Shown here: positions 34,586-45,816 of the stretch, one piece after another
Numbering within the stretch: position 1 is the first letter of the stretch
Layout: every line of letters begins with the position of its first letter
Translations under genes and position numbers: made by a program
Notes under the pieces: model-generated
What the model was told of the DNA's origin: nothing
The model's database searches: none
What the model saw: the letters and a program-made list of their open reading frames with translations, nothing else
Source of the DNA: Macrocystis pyrifera
Taxonomy: Eukaryota; Sar; Phaeophyceae; Laminariales; Laminariaceae
Direction: 5' to 3'
Length of the DNA: 64,000 nt
NCBI GenBank assembly: GCA_031763025.1
Contig: JASSKH010000023.1
Span: 682,001-746,000 of the forward strand

Positions 34586-35758
34586 CTTCGATGTGGGAAA
34601 ACAAAGAACGAAACCGGCGCATGATGCCCGTGCGACCACCCGTCGGGAAGCTGGGTGCAGCGCAGCCGACGTTTCCAATTTCCGACTGTACGACGACTCT
34701 GCCAGACTGCGCCATCGACCTTTGACCACCGTATTGCCAACTCGTCAAACGGCAGCGTACCACCCTACGCTCTGCAGTGTGAAACAGCCTACCTGGTACT
34801 ATACTTGTGGTCTATCTACTATTTCAGGGCGTACCCGTATCGAGCAAAGTTATAAGTACTACGATGGATTGGCTACTCTGTGTAAACCCCAAACACCATC
34901 GCCGAGCACCACAGACTCTGGTTCTTGAAGTTGACGGATGCGTAATTGTCGGTCGCGGTGTCCCATAGACAACGAGAAGCCACCCGCACTCCCTGGTCCT
35001 TCATCTCGCCGATCGTCACCTGCACCACTATCTTATACCTGTGGTAACAAAAAAAGTAACACAGCATGGATACGCGGTTCGGTAAGACTTCGTCAACAAA
35101 CGAGGTTGGCAACATCTTCACGAGACGCACGGGTATAGTGGTTCGGAGGTCCTGTACAACAGCATGGGCTGACGACCAACAAGTAGGAAATGTTATAAGG
35201 TACCTGGGCTGGGTAATCGATCGATATTTTTCCCCTATAGTTCAGGAGGTAATATCTTCACATTTGACGTCGCCGCTGGACACGGGTTCGAAATTCGCTT
35301 AGAACGTTTCTTTTATAGAAACGCTTGCGCATGGGGTCCCTAAAGACATATCTTCCTGGTTCCCCAGGTATTGAAACGAAGCGGGTGAGTCAGCGTACGG
35401 CCGTGTAAGGTGCCGACGCCCCAAAGATCCCGCCGGTCAGAGGGGGGGGGGGAGAGGGGTGGAGAGTGTTCTAAGGATTACCCTAGGCTGGGTAACCGAT
35501 CGAAATTTCTCCCTATAGCTCAGTAAGCAATACCTTTACCTTCACAGAACCTCGTTAATAGTAAAGAAAAAAGGAACATGTCTGTAATAAACAATTCTGA
35601 AATCAAGCCAATAATAAAACAAAAATTGAGGTTCACTATTTCCGGGATGCTGAGGGAAAAAACTACCAGGCATGAAATAAAAGGAAATCATACCTATAGC
35701 AGTAGCGGCAGAACCCTCAGCCGGAATCCTGCTCATTCGGGGCACCAACAAATTCGAC
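34586..35758. other. Non-genic stretch with a 65-bp duplication
   Basis: 35,205-35,265 and 35,484-35,550 share GCTGGGTAA-CGATCGA and a CCCCTATAG-like block, a local duplication about 280 bp apart, followed in each case by sequence with poly-G. No gene recognised. Confidence 0.45.
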
Positions 35759-35867
35759 TATTACAGGGGACCATAGTAAATACGACCAAATATTGTTAGT
35801 AAAAATAGGTAAATAGATAAGTTTTTATGTATACCATAGGTCCTATTAATTATGGATCCCCGTAATA
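35759..35867 (-). mobile_element. MITE family M1, copy 8
   Basis: ATTACAGGGGACCATAGTAA at the left, ATTATGGATCCCCGTAATAA at the right; the core is in reverse orientation. Confidence 0.85.
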
Positions 35868-38510
35868 AGTAGCCATGCTTAGCAGCCAGCCCTACGTGAA
35901 CATAAAAACAGAAATACTATTTTTTCTAATTGGTACCAGGAATGTCACACGCTGGACGGATTCGGCATTAGTGCGAATATGAAAATATCCTTACATGTAT
36001 GTCCAGAGGGGGTGTTACAGTAATCTACTACTGTCTATGGTCAAGATTGGTGCCACAAGAAGGTTTCAGCTTGCTCGGAGAAGCTCTTTCTTTTTGTCGG
36101 GTCCACACTACTGTACAAAGAACTATTAATAGTATAATGAAAACATAAGGGTCCCCTTACCACGAACTGTAAGTTAAGGTATAATGAAAACATAAGGGTC
36201 ACTTTTTGAAGGACGCTATTAATAAGAAAAAAATGATGAAGAAGTCGTGATTCGCCGCGAGCGGTAGACTCAATCCTCTATATTATTAGCCTAAGGCTGT
36301 TCAAGGATGATGTCATTGAGCCTTGCTCACATTTGGTGTTCTTGTTGGTGGACTCATACTACTATTAAGTGTAGGCTGGGTAGTATGTATAATACGTAGT
36401 CAACGTTCAGTGTATGTAATCGCGGCGAGTAGTAGCAGCGATGGTGAGTAGCAGAGCTGCTGAGTTCAGGATAGGTTCTGGATGTATACAAAAGGGGATA
36501 ATGCGGTGGAATAAGATACATACGTTTGACAGTTTTAGATGAAACGTGACTTCTGGAATAATGGAGCTTGACTGCCTTTTTTCCGAGGTCGCCGTTTTTC
36601 TAGATCGCTGCGTAAGAAGTCGAGAGGCCATACGCTCTGCATAGGGCTACAGGCCAGTAGCTCTGGATGTTGTGACATAGCAGTAGGAGACAGCCCACCC
36701 GTTGTCACTCCTCACTGCTCCAACACCAACACAGACTCTAGCAAGTCTAGTGCCCAACCATTCTTTAGGCTCATGGTTCGATACAATAAGGGTATTTGTC
36801 CTACTCGTATGATATCAAGTGCGTCAGCACCAGCCTGAGTGTCCATCAGCTGCAGCGTTAGTCTTTGCTACCACGGCATTTCAAGGGCACGCACTGAGCG
36901 ATTCCTGATATGCGTGTAGCGTACATACAGCATATTCAAAGGTTACCGATATTGTTTGTTTTGTCATGTGAACTACCAGGTAACAGGTTCATTTCTGTTT
37001 TCGCCTTTGCTTTACTCTTGCCGATACGCTTCTCAAGAGTGTTTAGCCAAGAGGCGGTCAATGCTCGAGTTTCGTTCGGCGACAGTCTGCCAGCAGAAGT
37101 TCGCTGTAGCTATATGCATCGTCGTGGCGTGAGCGTTGCACTTGTTGTACTGTAGAAACAATTCCAATGCATGCCGCGTAGATGGTGTTGGACATCTCGT
37201 CGGTTATCAATCCGCAAAAATGTCCGAATATCCGACCAAAAGGTGGCTTTGAGTAGGAGGGAGGTGCCCTCCGATCCCTGTTGAGAGTATCTAAGGCCAG
37301 TAGTTTGGCGTGAGGTGTCGAACGAATGGTTGAGGTGTGCTCCTCGGCAGCACCATGACCTATGTTTCCGCAAATCCGCTTACGGAGCAAATCGTTTATC
37401 GAATCGGCATCGGAGTTTTCAGCGATTCGATCCGATCCGATAAATATCGGGTTGCCCATCGGACACGTTGTTCTTTAGCCCAGATTGGACCGGAATCGAT
37501 ATTTCTGGTGATGGACAATACAACTATGGTGCTACGTTACTGGGTGGTTCAACAGTGCAGAGTTGGTTTGCCCCCTAAGTTAGGCGTTATTTTGTGTAAT
37601 TAAGAGTAAAAAGGAGAGCCACTCTTCACGGGGCACCAGTGTTGATGGCGTTGTTTGCGCCGTCCCATCACAGAGGCAAGACCTCACAAGCCCATCCAAA
37701 TTTGACAGCAAGGCATCGAGTGGACGATACTGGTTAGGATAACGCCAATATTAAGTCAAGCTAAGGTCAAGATAAGGTACGCGGCAGCCTGGAGAGTGCG
37801 GTAAATACTGTACGTGCTATATATCCCGTCAAGAAAAGAGTGTAAGCGTCGCAAAGGAGACATCGCGACGCCACGAAGCGCTCGTCGCTGACTTGACGGG
37901 ATTCATACATGCAATACTGCTGCATTGCATTCCTACAGTAGTGTTGGTGAGATGCTGCACCAACTCGAACGACAGCGATTGCCCGTTTTCAATACAAAAA
38001 AATCAAAACGTGCCCTCTTCGTACTTGCATACGTACGGTAGGATGGCAGTCACTCGAAGAATTGTTACTAATGTACTGTCTGTGGGTACGAGTACCTGTA
38101 GTTATCAGGACGGTGTTTTTGGCAGCCGACTCCTCTCGTACTCGTTCGTACAGGTACACACCATTTTTATATGTGTACATACTAGAGCAAAGAAAATAGA
38201 CGCTGCCTGTGTTCGAAATCAATGTAATCCGTTGTGATACGTACGGGTGAAATATGTCCCAGCACGTCTATGTGGTATTGTCTATCAAGAGATGGCGAGA
38301 TTCTTGCCTGGGAACGTTGAGGGCTTTGACCCCTTCTCGGATGGTGTCGGCAATGTTCAGGCTCCATTCCTTCGCCTCCTCTCCCTCGTACTCCTTCTCC
38401 TGCAACTCCGCATGTACAGCCTGCCCAAACGAGCGTACCAAGTAATTATTTTTGCCATCAGATAATGTGTGCACTTAGGATTGCTGCTGTAGTATGTATC
38501 CATCACTTTT
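35868..38510. other. Non-genic stretch
   Basis: Contains a short direct duplication of TATAATGAAAACATAAGGGT (36,134 and 36,180) and mixed sequence. Frames such as 37,058-37,459 (minus) show no known domain. Confidence 0.4.
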
Positions 38511-38812
38511 ACTTCCCAGCCCACTCGTAGGAGGTTTAAAACCTCCGACGATCTTCTGGGCAAGCCGTGGTCACAGGTGTCGTCCCTTCTCCCCCCCGGT
38601 ACGTGCCTTTATTTTTTGTCGCGCATAGGGTCCAGCATTCCCACTGCTCGTCGATTTTCATCGAATGTAGCCAACTCACGCTTTCGCGCTTTCCGCATAT
38701 CATTTTTTTTATGCAAGAAAAAGTCCTTATGAGCATGCACTCGGTGGGACTTGAACCCACGAAATTGATCTTGACAGGCACGCGGACCACCTACCAAGCC
38801 ACCGGGGACGCC
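38511..38812 (-). mobile_element. tRNA-derived SINE S1, copy 1
   Basis: On the minus strand the element starts with a tRNA-like head (CCCCGGTGGCTTGGTAGG as A box, GTGGGTTCAAGTCCCAC as a perfect T arm with B box), continues through a body, and ends with CCACGGCTTGCCCAGAAG and a GGCTGGGAAGTAAAAGTGAT tail. The internal Pol III promoter boxes and a second full copy at 46,257 define a SINE family. Confidence 0.85.
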
Positions 38813-38870
38813 GGCTAGTAGTAGACACCCCCAGTCCGGGTCCGATGTTTACACAATCATTCATCACCAT

Positions 38871-38980
38871 TATTACGGGAGATCATAGTAAATAGGACCT
38901 ACGGTACACACAAAAACCTATACATTTCCCTATTTTTACTAACAATATTTGGTCCTTTTTACTGTGGTCCCCCGTAATAG
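38871..38980 (+). mobile_element. MITE family M1, copy 9
   Basis: TATTACGGGAGATCATAGTA at the left and ACTGTGGTCCCCCGTAATAG at the right. Confidence 0.9.
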
Positions 38981-40683
38981 TGCAGTTATGAACTACCAGG
39001 TACGGTATGCTGCAGGGATCTGCGGATCGCTGAGAAAAAGGCTGAAAGGCCGTGAATTCCCAACGTCGGAGTTTTCTCCATGTTGTATATGCATAAATGT
39101 GTATCTCTACGTATCTCTATTTGATTCCGTATCTACGTAGACGTATATGAAATATGTTGTCATACGCCTTTCGTTGACAATTGATACTTGTAAAATTCGG
39201 TAAAAATGGAATATATACGAGGCGTATTACGCAGTATTTCAAATTTTATAAAAAGAAAAATTGAGTACGGTACCAACCGTTCATAGTCGTAGCTCGCCCC
39301 CAGCATGCTTTCGTGCGTGCAGTCTGGAATGTACTATTAATAGTATAAATAGTGCGTATATAGACGTGCATGACCGCCTGCTGGCGATATGATCGTGAAC
39401 TCGGAATCAAGAGGTACTTTCTTAGTGATATTGATGTACAGGCACTGCTGTACTGGTACCCTCGAATCGAACTATTAATAACAGCGGTTCGTATTAATAG
39501 TATACTACTGTACCTCGTATTAATAATTGTACGTATAATCGTTCGAGTACAGTGCAGAGACTATATACCTGGCACACTTCAAATACCCTGTGCTCTACCG
39601 GTACAGCAGTATAAGCAGCCGAGCGGAAGCCCACCGCAGTCACGTCCAGCTGCACCAAATCCTGTTCCTGGTACGCAAAACGCAACAGCCATCTGCGGAC
39701 AGTACTGGTATGCATGTGAATTGATAGGTCATCGCTCGTATAAGCAACTGCTAATCGCACAAGTGAAGCCCTGGCCTATCGAACATACTCTAGGTCATGC
39801 CAGAGGTTGAGTTAATGATATGGCGGTGTGATATGATAGGACAGAGGATATGGCACTTACCTTTTGTGCGATAGCCTTTACCTCCGACGGGTAAAACTTC
39901 TCGTCCTCGGCTGGCTTTGTGATGTAGGTCGGCAGCACGATTTCGACCACTGGGGGACCTCTCCTCGGCTCCTCCGCCATGACACACCCCTATAGAAGCC
40001 AGGAGTAAGCCACCAATGGGTCTAGACGGCGTGCTCTCTCTCTCTCTCTCTCTCTCGCCGGCTGTGCTTGGTTCGCCGTTCGTTGTGCGCGGCGAAAGAT
40101 CGGAACGTCGGCATTGCGGTGCAATATATTTCGGTTCGGATGAAACCGCCAAGATATACCGCATAGCAACAAGACGAAACGAAACCTGGCCAAGCGAAGC
40201 GCCAAGCGGCGAAATTAAAATTCATCCGCGATCGATGAGGATCGATGCTCGAGATATTTTACTCGTACCTACCAGTAGCAGGTATTCAGCAAGATGGTTC
40301 GCGGGTCCCACGTGCGAGATGTTGGGCGCCCCTCTGAGTGTTCGCTGAATCTTGCCGCCGCTCTTCAGGACCTTCGACGAACAGAAGATATACAATGGTG
40401 AGAAGCACCCACCGCAACATCAACACAACCGACAGTTGGAAATTACGTAACAAGTAATAGCGGCGGGACTAGCTAACGACCGCTCGTACGTACTCGTAGC
40501 TCGTAGGAGAGGGGAGCGGGCGTACAGTATACAGCAGCAGTCGTAGTTGCAGCACCAAGCGTAGGGTCCATGGCTCAGGAACAGGGTTTACTGCTGTAAA
40601 CCATGTTACCTGGTATGCGTGTGTGGGGAACTGAGGGAGCAACCTTACACAAAAGTAAAATTTTAATTAAAAAAATACGAAAG
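38981..40683. other. Non-genic stretch
   Basis: Includes an inverted relative of 21,655-21,760 at 39,190-39,250 and a (TC)n tract at 40,037-40,058. Open frames around 39,990-40,350 overlap on both strands and show no domain. Confidence 0.4.
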
Positions 40684-40818
40684 TTGAGTATCAACTATTA
40701 ATACTTGCATTATCCAATCAGTCGAACTCACAGGTGACGTATTAATAATTGTACGTATTAAATAACTTTACAAAATACGTTAGCCGTGAGTTCTTCCGAT
40801 CCGTCGATACCCAACTAT
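40684..40818. mobile_element. Fold-back MITE family M2
   Basis: Two arms of about 55 bp are inverted repeats: left GTTGAGTATCAAC and GTCGAACTCACAGGTGACG; right TACGTTAGCCGTGAGTTC and GATACCCAAC. Single arms of the same family lie at 21,663 and 28,079. No coding capacity. Confidence 0.6.
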
Positions 40819-40835
40819 TACGAATACGTACAGCA

Positions 40836-41067
40836 TATGGCCTCTGCCAGATGATATCAGCAAGAGGGCTTCCAGCGAGGGACTCCACCAGTCTCGCTGG
40901 CCTCGCACTCAGTAAGTCTTGTTCTTAGAGCTTGTATTATCACGGAGTGATCCTCATCGGACCACGAGCCAGGTGGCTAGGGGACATCACACAGGATCCC
41001 CGGCCACTGCTCCACTCACACATGCGATTACACTGAAACCTCCACGGCTTGGTATCTTTTGGCTACA
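40836..41067 (-). repeat. LTR (3' LTR of the minus-strand retrotransposon)
   Basis: 232 bp, identical by eye to 44,305-44,536. On the coding strand it starts TGTAGCCAAAAG and is preceded by a purine-rich tract (TTTGGGGGTGC), fitting a polypurine tract. A 4-bp AGCA precedes it at 40,832-40,835 and follows the other LTR, a candidate target duplication. Confidence 0.9.
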
Positions 41068-41145
41068 GCACCCCCAAAGCGAGTTCACTCGACACGAACG
41101 AGCTTGACAAAACCAAAAAACCAAGACGAAATCGCATGCGGCAAA

Positions 41146-41490
41146 TCACAAATCAATGCTGAACTCTGAAGCAATTTTAATCTTGAGCGCACGGGTCATC
41201 CGTAATTTGCGCAATTCCTTCACGACGAATTCAGGCGCAGCAGAATAAATCGACCGCAAAGACTCCCACGTGCGCTCCTCTGCTTCGAAACCATCCCAAT
41301 CGACCAAGACAATCACCTCGTTGGCATCATCTTCGGCCACATGCACCAAAGCATTCATGCGGCATTCACCCTGCGCAAAGGAATGTTGGAAAACATCCTT
41401 CAGATCAGCGGTGACGTTCAACGTCGCATGCCACGTGAGCTTGATGCACCTTCCCAGAAACGATGTTCTGAACTGAGTACACATGATCAT
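41146..41490 (-). pseudogene. Retrotransposon chromodomain
   Basis: Encodes V-L-V-D-W-D-G-F-E-A-E-E-R-T-W-E-S-L, the core of a chromodomain (V-x-W-x-G-x-x-x-E-x-x-T-W-E) near 41,260-41,320. In chromoviruses it follows the integrase and targets insertion to chromatin. It is in a different frame from the integrase, overlapping its last ~85 bp, so one frameshift separates them. Confidence 0.75.
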
Positions 41491-42088
41491 GATCAGCTGC
41501 TACCACACGCCACGGACCAGTCCATGTGGACAACAATTTCGGTGTGACACCCTGCCGACGAACACGAGCATACAACACGAAATCACCAACCGCAAATTTT
41601 GGCAACACCACCTGGCCCTGAGCCTGTTTACGTTTGTTGTCGCGAGACACGGCAACAGCTGCGCGAATATCGGCGCAAAATCTCTCCTGCTCTGCAACGA
41701 CTTCACGGACGTTCGCACGCAACAAGTCAGCATTCATCACGTCAACATTCCACCTGCCATCAGACTCAGAAACGAGCGCCGAGAAATCGGTACGCGGAGC
41801 ACGCCCAAACATCACGCTGTACGGAGTGCTTCGGTAACGTTCACGAAACGAAGTGTTCAAGGCCCACTGAGCGGCCGGCAAAACATCAACCCACTCCGAA
41901 ACCTGACGACGCTGTTCTGACAGAATGGAACGCAGAGCACGTACCACCTCTTTTACCATGCGTTCACACGTACCGTTCGACCACGGCGTGTAAGCGACAG
42001 CAAAACGATGTTCGATGTGCAACGCGTCGCTCAACAAAGCAAGCACCCTGTTCTTGAAATGCGTGGCGGTATCACTCACCCCACACAC
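41405..42088 (-). pseudogene. Retrotransposon integrase, second half of catalytic core and GPY module
   Basis: Contains S-D-T-A-T-H-F (second catalytic Asp) and S-N-G-T-C-E-R-M (catalytic Glu) of the D,D-E core, then a G-P-W-R-V-V module typical of Ty3/gypsy integrase C-termini. The first catalytic Asp lies upstream in another frame (42,072-42,330), so a frameshift around 42,075 splits the enzyme. Confidence 0.8.
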
Positions 42089-43253
42089 GCGGCACCCCCA
42101 AAGTCTTACACCAGGCTAGCAAATGCTTCGCTGTGACCTCGGCTGTACAAGCCTCGGCCGGTTCCAACGCCACGTAGTTGGACAAATCATCCATGATGAC
42201 CAAAACATATCGGAAACCATCCTCATCAGGCAGGCCATCGCTACCTTCGGGCCCGCTGTGGCCAACATACAAAAAATCAAAGTGCACCACTTCTCCCGGA
42301 GCGGTACCATGCACCGTGTCTCCGTAGGGACGAGGAATGAGTGCACCTGCACGCGTGTCTACACAGTGCAAACACTGGCGAACGAATTCGCGAACCTGAG
42401 AATCCATGTGAGGCCAAACACAATATTCCTTCAGGCGAAACAAAGTCGGCGCCACACCACGGTGACCAGCCGAGCGCATGTGCGCGCACACCATCAAACG
42501 AGTTTGAAGAGCAAGATCATCCGGCGGAATCCACAAGACGTCACGCACCCCAACACGCACACGAAACAAACCATCATCGGCCAAGGTAGCTTGACCGAAG
42601 GTTGTCGAAAATTCATGAACACCCACGCCGATACGAGCGACAGACCTTTGTTGCGAGGCACGAATCACATCCAATGCGGGAAGCGAATCGTCAGCATTAC
42701 ATGGGCTGTGCACGGCAACCGAACGAACAGGCACCGTAGGAACTTTGACCCAACGAGACAACAGATCCCCCCAACAGTTTCGATCGCCAGGGATGTGTTC
42801 GATTGCATAGCGGTATTGTCCTAAAACACCCTTCCAATTCTCTAGGCGTTGTGCCATGGTCTTTGTGACCGTCGTGACACACTTCTCCGGATTGAAAATG
42901 TACTGCAAGTTTCGATGATCAGTAAAGATATGAACACCACCCCAAAGCAGGTATTCGAGCCTCCGGAACGTATTAACGATCGCAAAACCTTCTTTGTCGA
43001 CAGTCGCCCAGCGCAACTGCGAACCTGTGAACGAACCACTCAGAAATCCGAGAGGCTCGTGAGACATGCTTTCCAACGCCAATCCACTGCGAAATTCGTG
43101 TTCAGGCACTTGGGTGAGAAAACTACCCCAATGGAAATCAGAAGCGTCAGGAAACATCAAAACAACGCACCGGGACGAGGATGATGAAGCGGCACTGCTT
43201 GCGCCACCAAACCCCGTGCGGCATTCCACGCCCGCACCCGATCCTCCGTCCAC
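42072..43253 (-). pseudogene. Retrotransposon RNase H and integrase N-terminal part
   Basis: RNase H: F-P-D-A-S-D-F, V-D-K-E-G-F-A-I, F-T-D-H-R-N-L and G-D-R-N then L-S-R give the expected acidic residues. Next comes the integrase zinc-binding domain (H and H of S-A-G-H-R-G, then C-L-H-C, about 42,375-42,500) and V-H-F-D-F-L with the first catalytic Asp. It ends at an in-frame stop at 42,072 caused by a frameshift. Confidence 0.8.
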
Positions 43254-43435
43254 GCGGTATCCTTGATGACACGATTGCGCGCCACTCGCTTAGTCCGACG
43301 TGTAGCCCCAACAAGGAGCTCCTCCAAAAAATCACGTAACGGTGCTACCGTTTCCGCTAAACGTGGTAACGATGTACGCAACCAGTTGACAGCCTGCAAG
43401 AATTGCATTAGTTCTCCAGCGTTTTTTCCGACCAT
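43157..43435 (-). pseudogene. Reverse transcriptase connection (thumb side) remnant
   Basis: Reads E-L-M-Q-F-L-Q-A-V-N-W-L-R and V-A-P-L-R-D-F-L, the segment that follows the RT palm in Ty3/gypsy polyproteins. Nothing of the palm or fingers precedes it; the neighbouring upstream sequence is gag-like. The frame then shifts into the RNase H frame. Confidence 0.75.
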
Positions 43436-44097
43436 ACGCCTCGATGAATTTCCACTGTTCTGCAGCAGAAAAAATTTGGTCCATGACCAATGCCGGGTCC
43501 TTCTTCCACCCTGCAGCGTACGTGAGCTGACCTTTTACGTACTTTTTGAACTCGGACGGCCATAAGCCATCCACCAACGCCATGCTCACAAATTCCGCCG
43601 GTCCGGGCAACCACGAACGGTCCTGCGCGCGGTACATGGCATGCACCGCGTGATTCTCCGCAAAATACTTTTCCATAGCGGAGTTTACCATCATCGCGCG
43701 GTCTTTGACGGATGTTTCACCGCCCTGCTTTTCATCGCGCCTCATTGAGAGAACGCGACGCAAGTCCGCTGCCGCCCGCGAGGTGTCAAATCTGTTGCTG
43801 GTGGTTGTGTAACCGGCGTGCTGCCTAACAGCGTCCAACAACTCCGAGGCGGTCATCGTAGTCTGATGCTTGTAAAATCCCTCAAAACACCGATGAATGT
43901 AATTGGGGATAAGCTGGCCCATGCTCACTTTGGAGTGCTGAACCACCCCCTGAGCGTTGGCGAGCTGCAGCCGTTCCTCATAATCGAGGTACGCTGCGTA
44001 AAAAAACACGAGAGGCCTGCTCGGTCCACACCTCTCCGTATTTCGGTGGAGTCAGAGACTCCCCTACCACCAGCGGCGTGCTTGCCGTGTGCGCCAT
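43425..44097 (-). pseudogene. Retrotransposon gag-like region
   Basis: Begins with ATG at 44,097 (M-A-H-T-A-S-T-P-L-V) and, after a frameshift at a T7 tract near 44,005, continues as a helical, charged protein with W and Y residues as in Gag capsids. No zinc knuckle is seen before the deletion junction near 43,425, so the nucleocapsid region is probably lost with the protease and RT. Confidence 0.6.
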
Positions 44098-44304
44098 AAT
44101 CCACAGCAGTCCACCTGGACTCTACTGTAATAACGGAGAAACTGCCGCCTGACCTGTGCGTCCTCCAGCTCCCGGAGCGTCCTCCCCTGCTGTGCGCTTC
44201 AAGCCGTTTCGATCCGTCCAACGGGCCAACTGCCTTCCCAGCTGTGACCCAATACTCCGCAGCCGAAAACTCCTCCAACAGAAGTTCCGCGAATATCTAG
44301 ATAT

Positions 44305-44536
44305 TATGGCCTCTGCCAGATGATATCAGCAAGAGGGCTTCCAGCGAGGGACTCCACCAGTCTCGCTGGCCTCGCACTCAGTAAGTCTTGTTCTTAGAGC
44401 TTGTATTATCACGGAGTGATCCTCATCGGACCACGAGCCAGGTGGCTAGGGGACATCACACAGGATCCCCGGCCACTGCTCCACTCACACATGCGATTAC
44501 ACTGAAACCTCCACGGCTTGGTATCTTTTGGCTACA
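44305..44536 (-). repeat. LTR (5' LTR of the minus-strand retrotransposon)
   Basis: Identical by eye to 40,836-41,067. Followed at 44,537-44,540 by AGCA, matching the four bases before the other LTR. No clear tRNA primer-binding site was recognised on its inner side. Confidence 0.9.
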
Positions 44537-44540
44537 AGCA

Positions 44541-45477
44541 GAAGAAGCGTAATACGTTGACCGCGCGTTTCATTTCCCTCTTTTCCTGTTTCCTGAGACG
44601 TAAAGCAGTGCGCATAGTACATTCCTCGTGAAGGATGTACCTGCGTAGGCGGTGACTCCCCGGAATGCTACGAGTACTCGGCTGTACTATGGCAATCAGG
44701 ATGGCCACAGTTGTAGGCATGATTTCATTGTTTACAGATGATGTCGCTCGATTATAAAGGAGCGCTGACTGAGTAGCTCAGTGGTCTATCCTTTATGCTT
44801 CGAACAGATGTGCCTGACCAAGTACCTGACAGCTGAACCAAACCTCTCTCAATAAACGTTAACGTTTACCGCTACGTGTGATGCGCACTGCTGTAAATAC
44901 AGTAAACCTTCAGTGCAGCGCAGGACACCTTCGTACGAGTACTGCTGTAACACAGTACGTGCGCGGCATGTTTCAAGAATTTGGTAGTTAAGATTTAATT
45001 TCAGGCCGACATTTTTTCCACAGCTAAGCATCCGTCCTCAGATAGAAACGCCACTCTGAAGCCTATATAATAGCCTTTAATACCCTACACTTAAAGTTGA
45101 CTTCACATTGAGCCGCGAGCTTTAGCCAAAATAGGTTATTCTTAAATGTTGTCGCGTGTATTAATCAATAACACCAAGAAAACGAACAACAAGGAAGACA
45201 TACTGAGATTCACCGGAGAATGAAAAAAAGTCGGGTTACGCTGAAGTTAGTGTAGTGTGGAACGCACCCATTCTCAAATAGAAAATTCAGCCTGGACTAC
45301 TGTACACGTATCGTAGCTCTCCTGTTTCTTGTTATTAATAGGTGTCCTGTATTGTATGCCATGGTGTGATACTACCGCGTGCGTTCTTGAGCATGTCTAC
45401 GGCTCGCCTTTCTTTCGTGTACATGCGAGTGATGTAAGTTGTGTGGTGTGGTAGCGTTTTTGTCCCATCCCCTTAAA
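44541..45477. other. Non-genic stretch
   Basis: Mixed sequence with tandem-like CTGCTGTA words at 44,890 and 44,941. No gene recognised. Confidence 0.4.
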
Positions 45478-45779
45478 TATGTTCGCCCTTCTTGCTGCTG
45501 CTCCCTCCCACTCCTAACTTACGGTAGATCCGGGGTCGCAAAATATGATCCTCTTATCTGTCCCAACTATGGTACGTGCCCTACATTTTTACCGTGACAA
45601 GGCTTCATCACTATCTGCCCTCGTCGACTGGCGTCGAATTGTGCGTACCCACGCTGTAATATACAACGCCCTCGGCAGTTGGAGTAATTTTGATAAATAA
45701 AATCCCCACACGGAGAATCGAACCCCTGACAACAACGCTTGTAGCATTGGAGGCTAACCAATAGACCACCGGGGGCGAA
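45478..45779 (-). mobile_element. tRNA-derived SINE S2, copy with well-preserved head
   Basis: On the minus strand a tRNA-Glu-like head starts at about 45,777 (TGGTCTATTGGTTAGCC A box; GGGGTTCGATTCTCC B box; a 5-bp anticodon stem with a 7-nt loop), then the body, then GCGACCCCGGATC and GGGCGAACATATTTA at the 3' end. The acceptor stem is only partly paired, so this is a SINE rather than a functional tRNA gene. Confidence 0.65.
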
Positions 45780-45816
45780 CGTGTGATCAATGATCGATTT
45801 GTGTACCATACCATAG

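Larger units (their letters stand above)
40836..44536 (-). mobile_element. Ty3/gypsy chromovirus-type LTR retrotransposon, internally deleted
   Basis: Two identical 232-bp LTRs enclose about 3.2 kb read on the minus strand as gag-like region, RT connection, RNase H, integrase and chromodomain, the Ty3/gypsy order. The protease and the fingers-palm of reverse transcriptase, with the Y-x-D-D motif, are absent: gag-like sequence runs straight into the RT connection near 43,425. Several frameshifts break the frame (near 44,005, 43,200, 42,075 and 41,450). Identical LTRs imply recent insertion, so a full-length relative probably supplied the missing enzymes. Confidence 0.9.

Noticed and set aside
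38735-38812. Functional tRNA gene on the minus strand
   Set aside because: Good T arm, but the D/anticodon part does not fold as a tRNA and an identical head-body-tail unit recurs at 46,257; it is a SINE.
45700-45779. Functional tRNA gene
   Set aside because: A and B boxes and an anticodon stem are present, but the acceptor stem pairs in only about four of seven positions and the head continues into an S2 body and tail.
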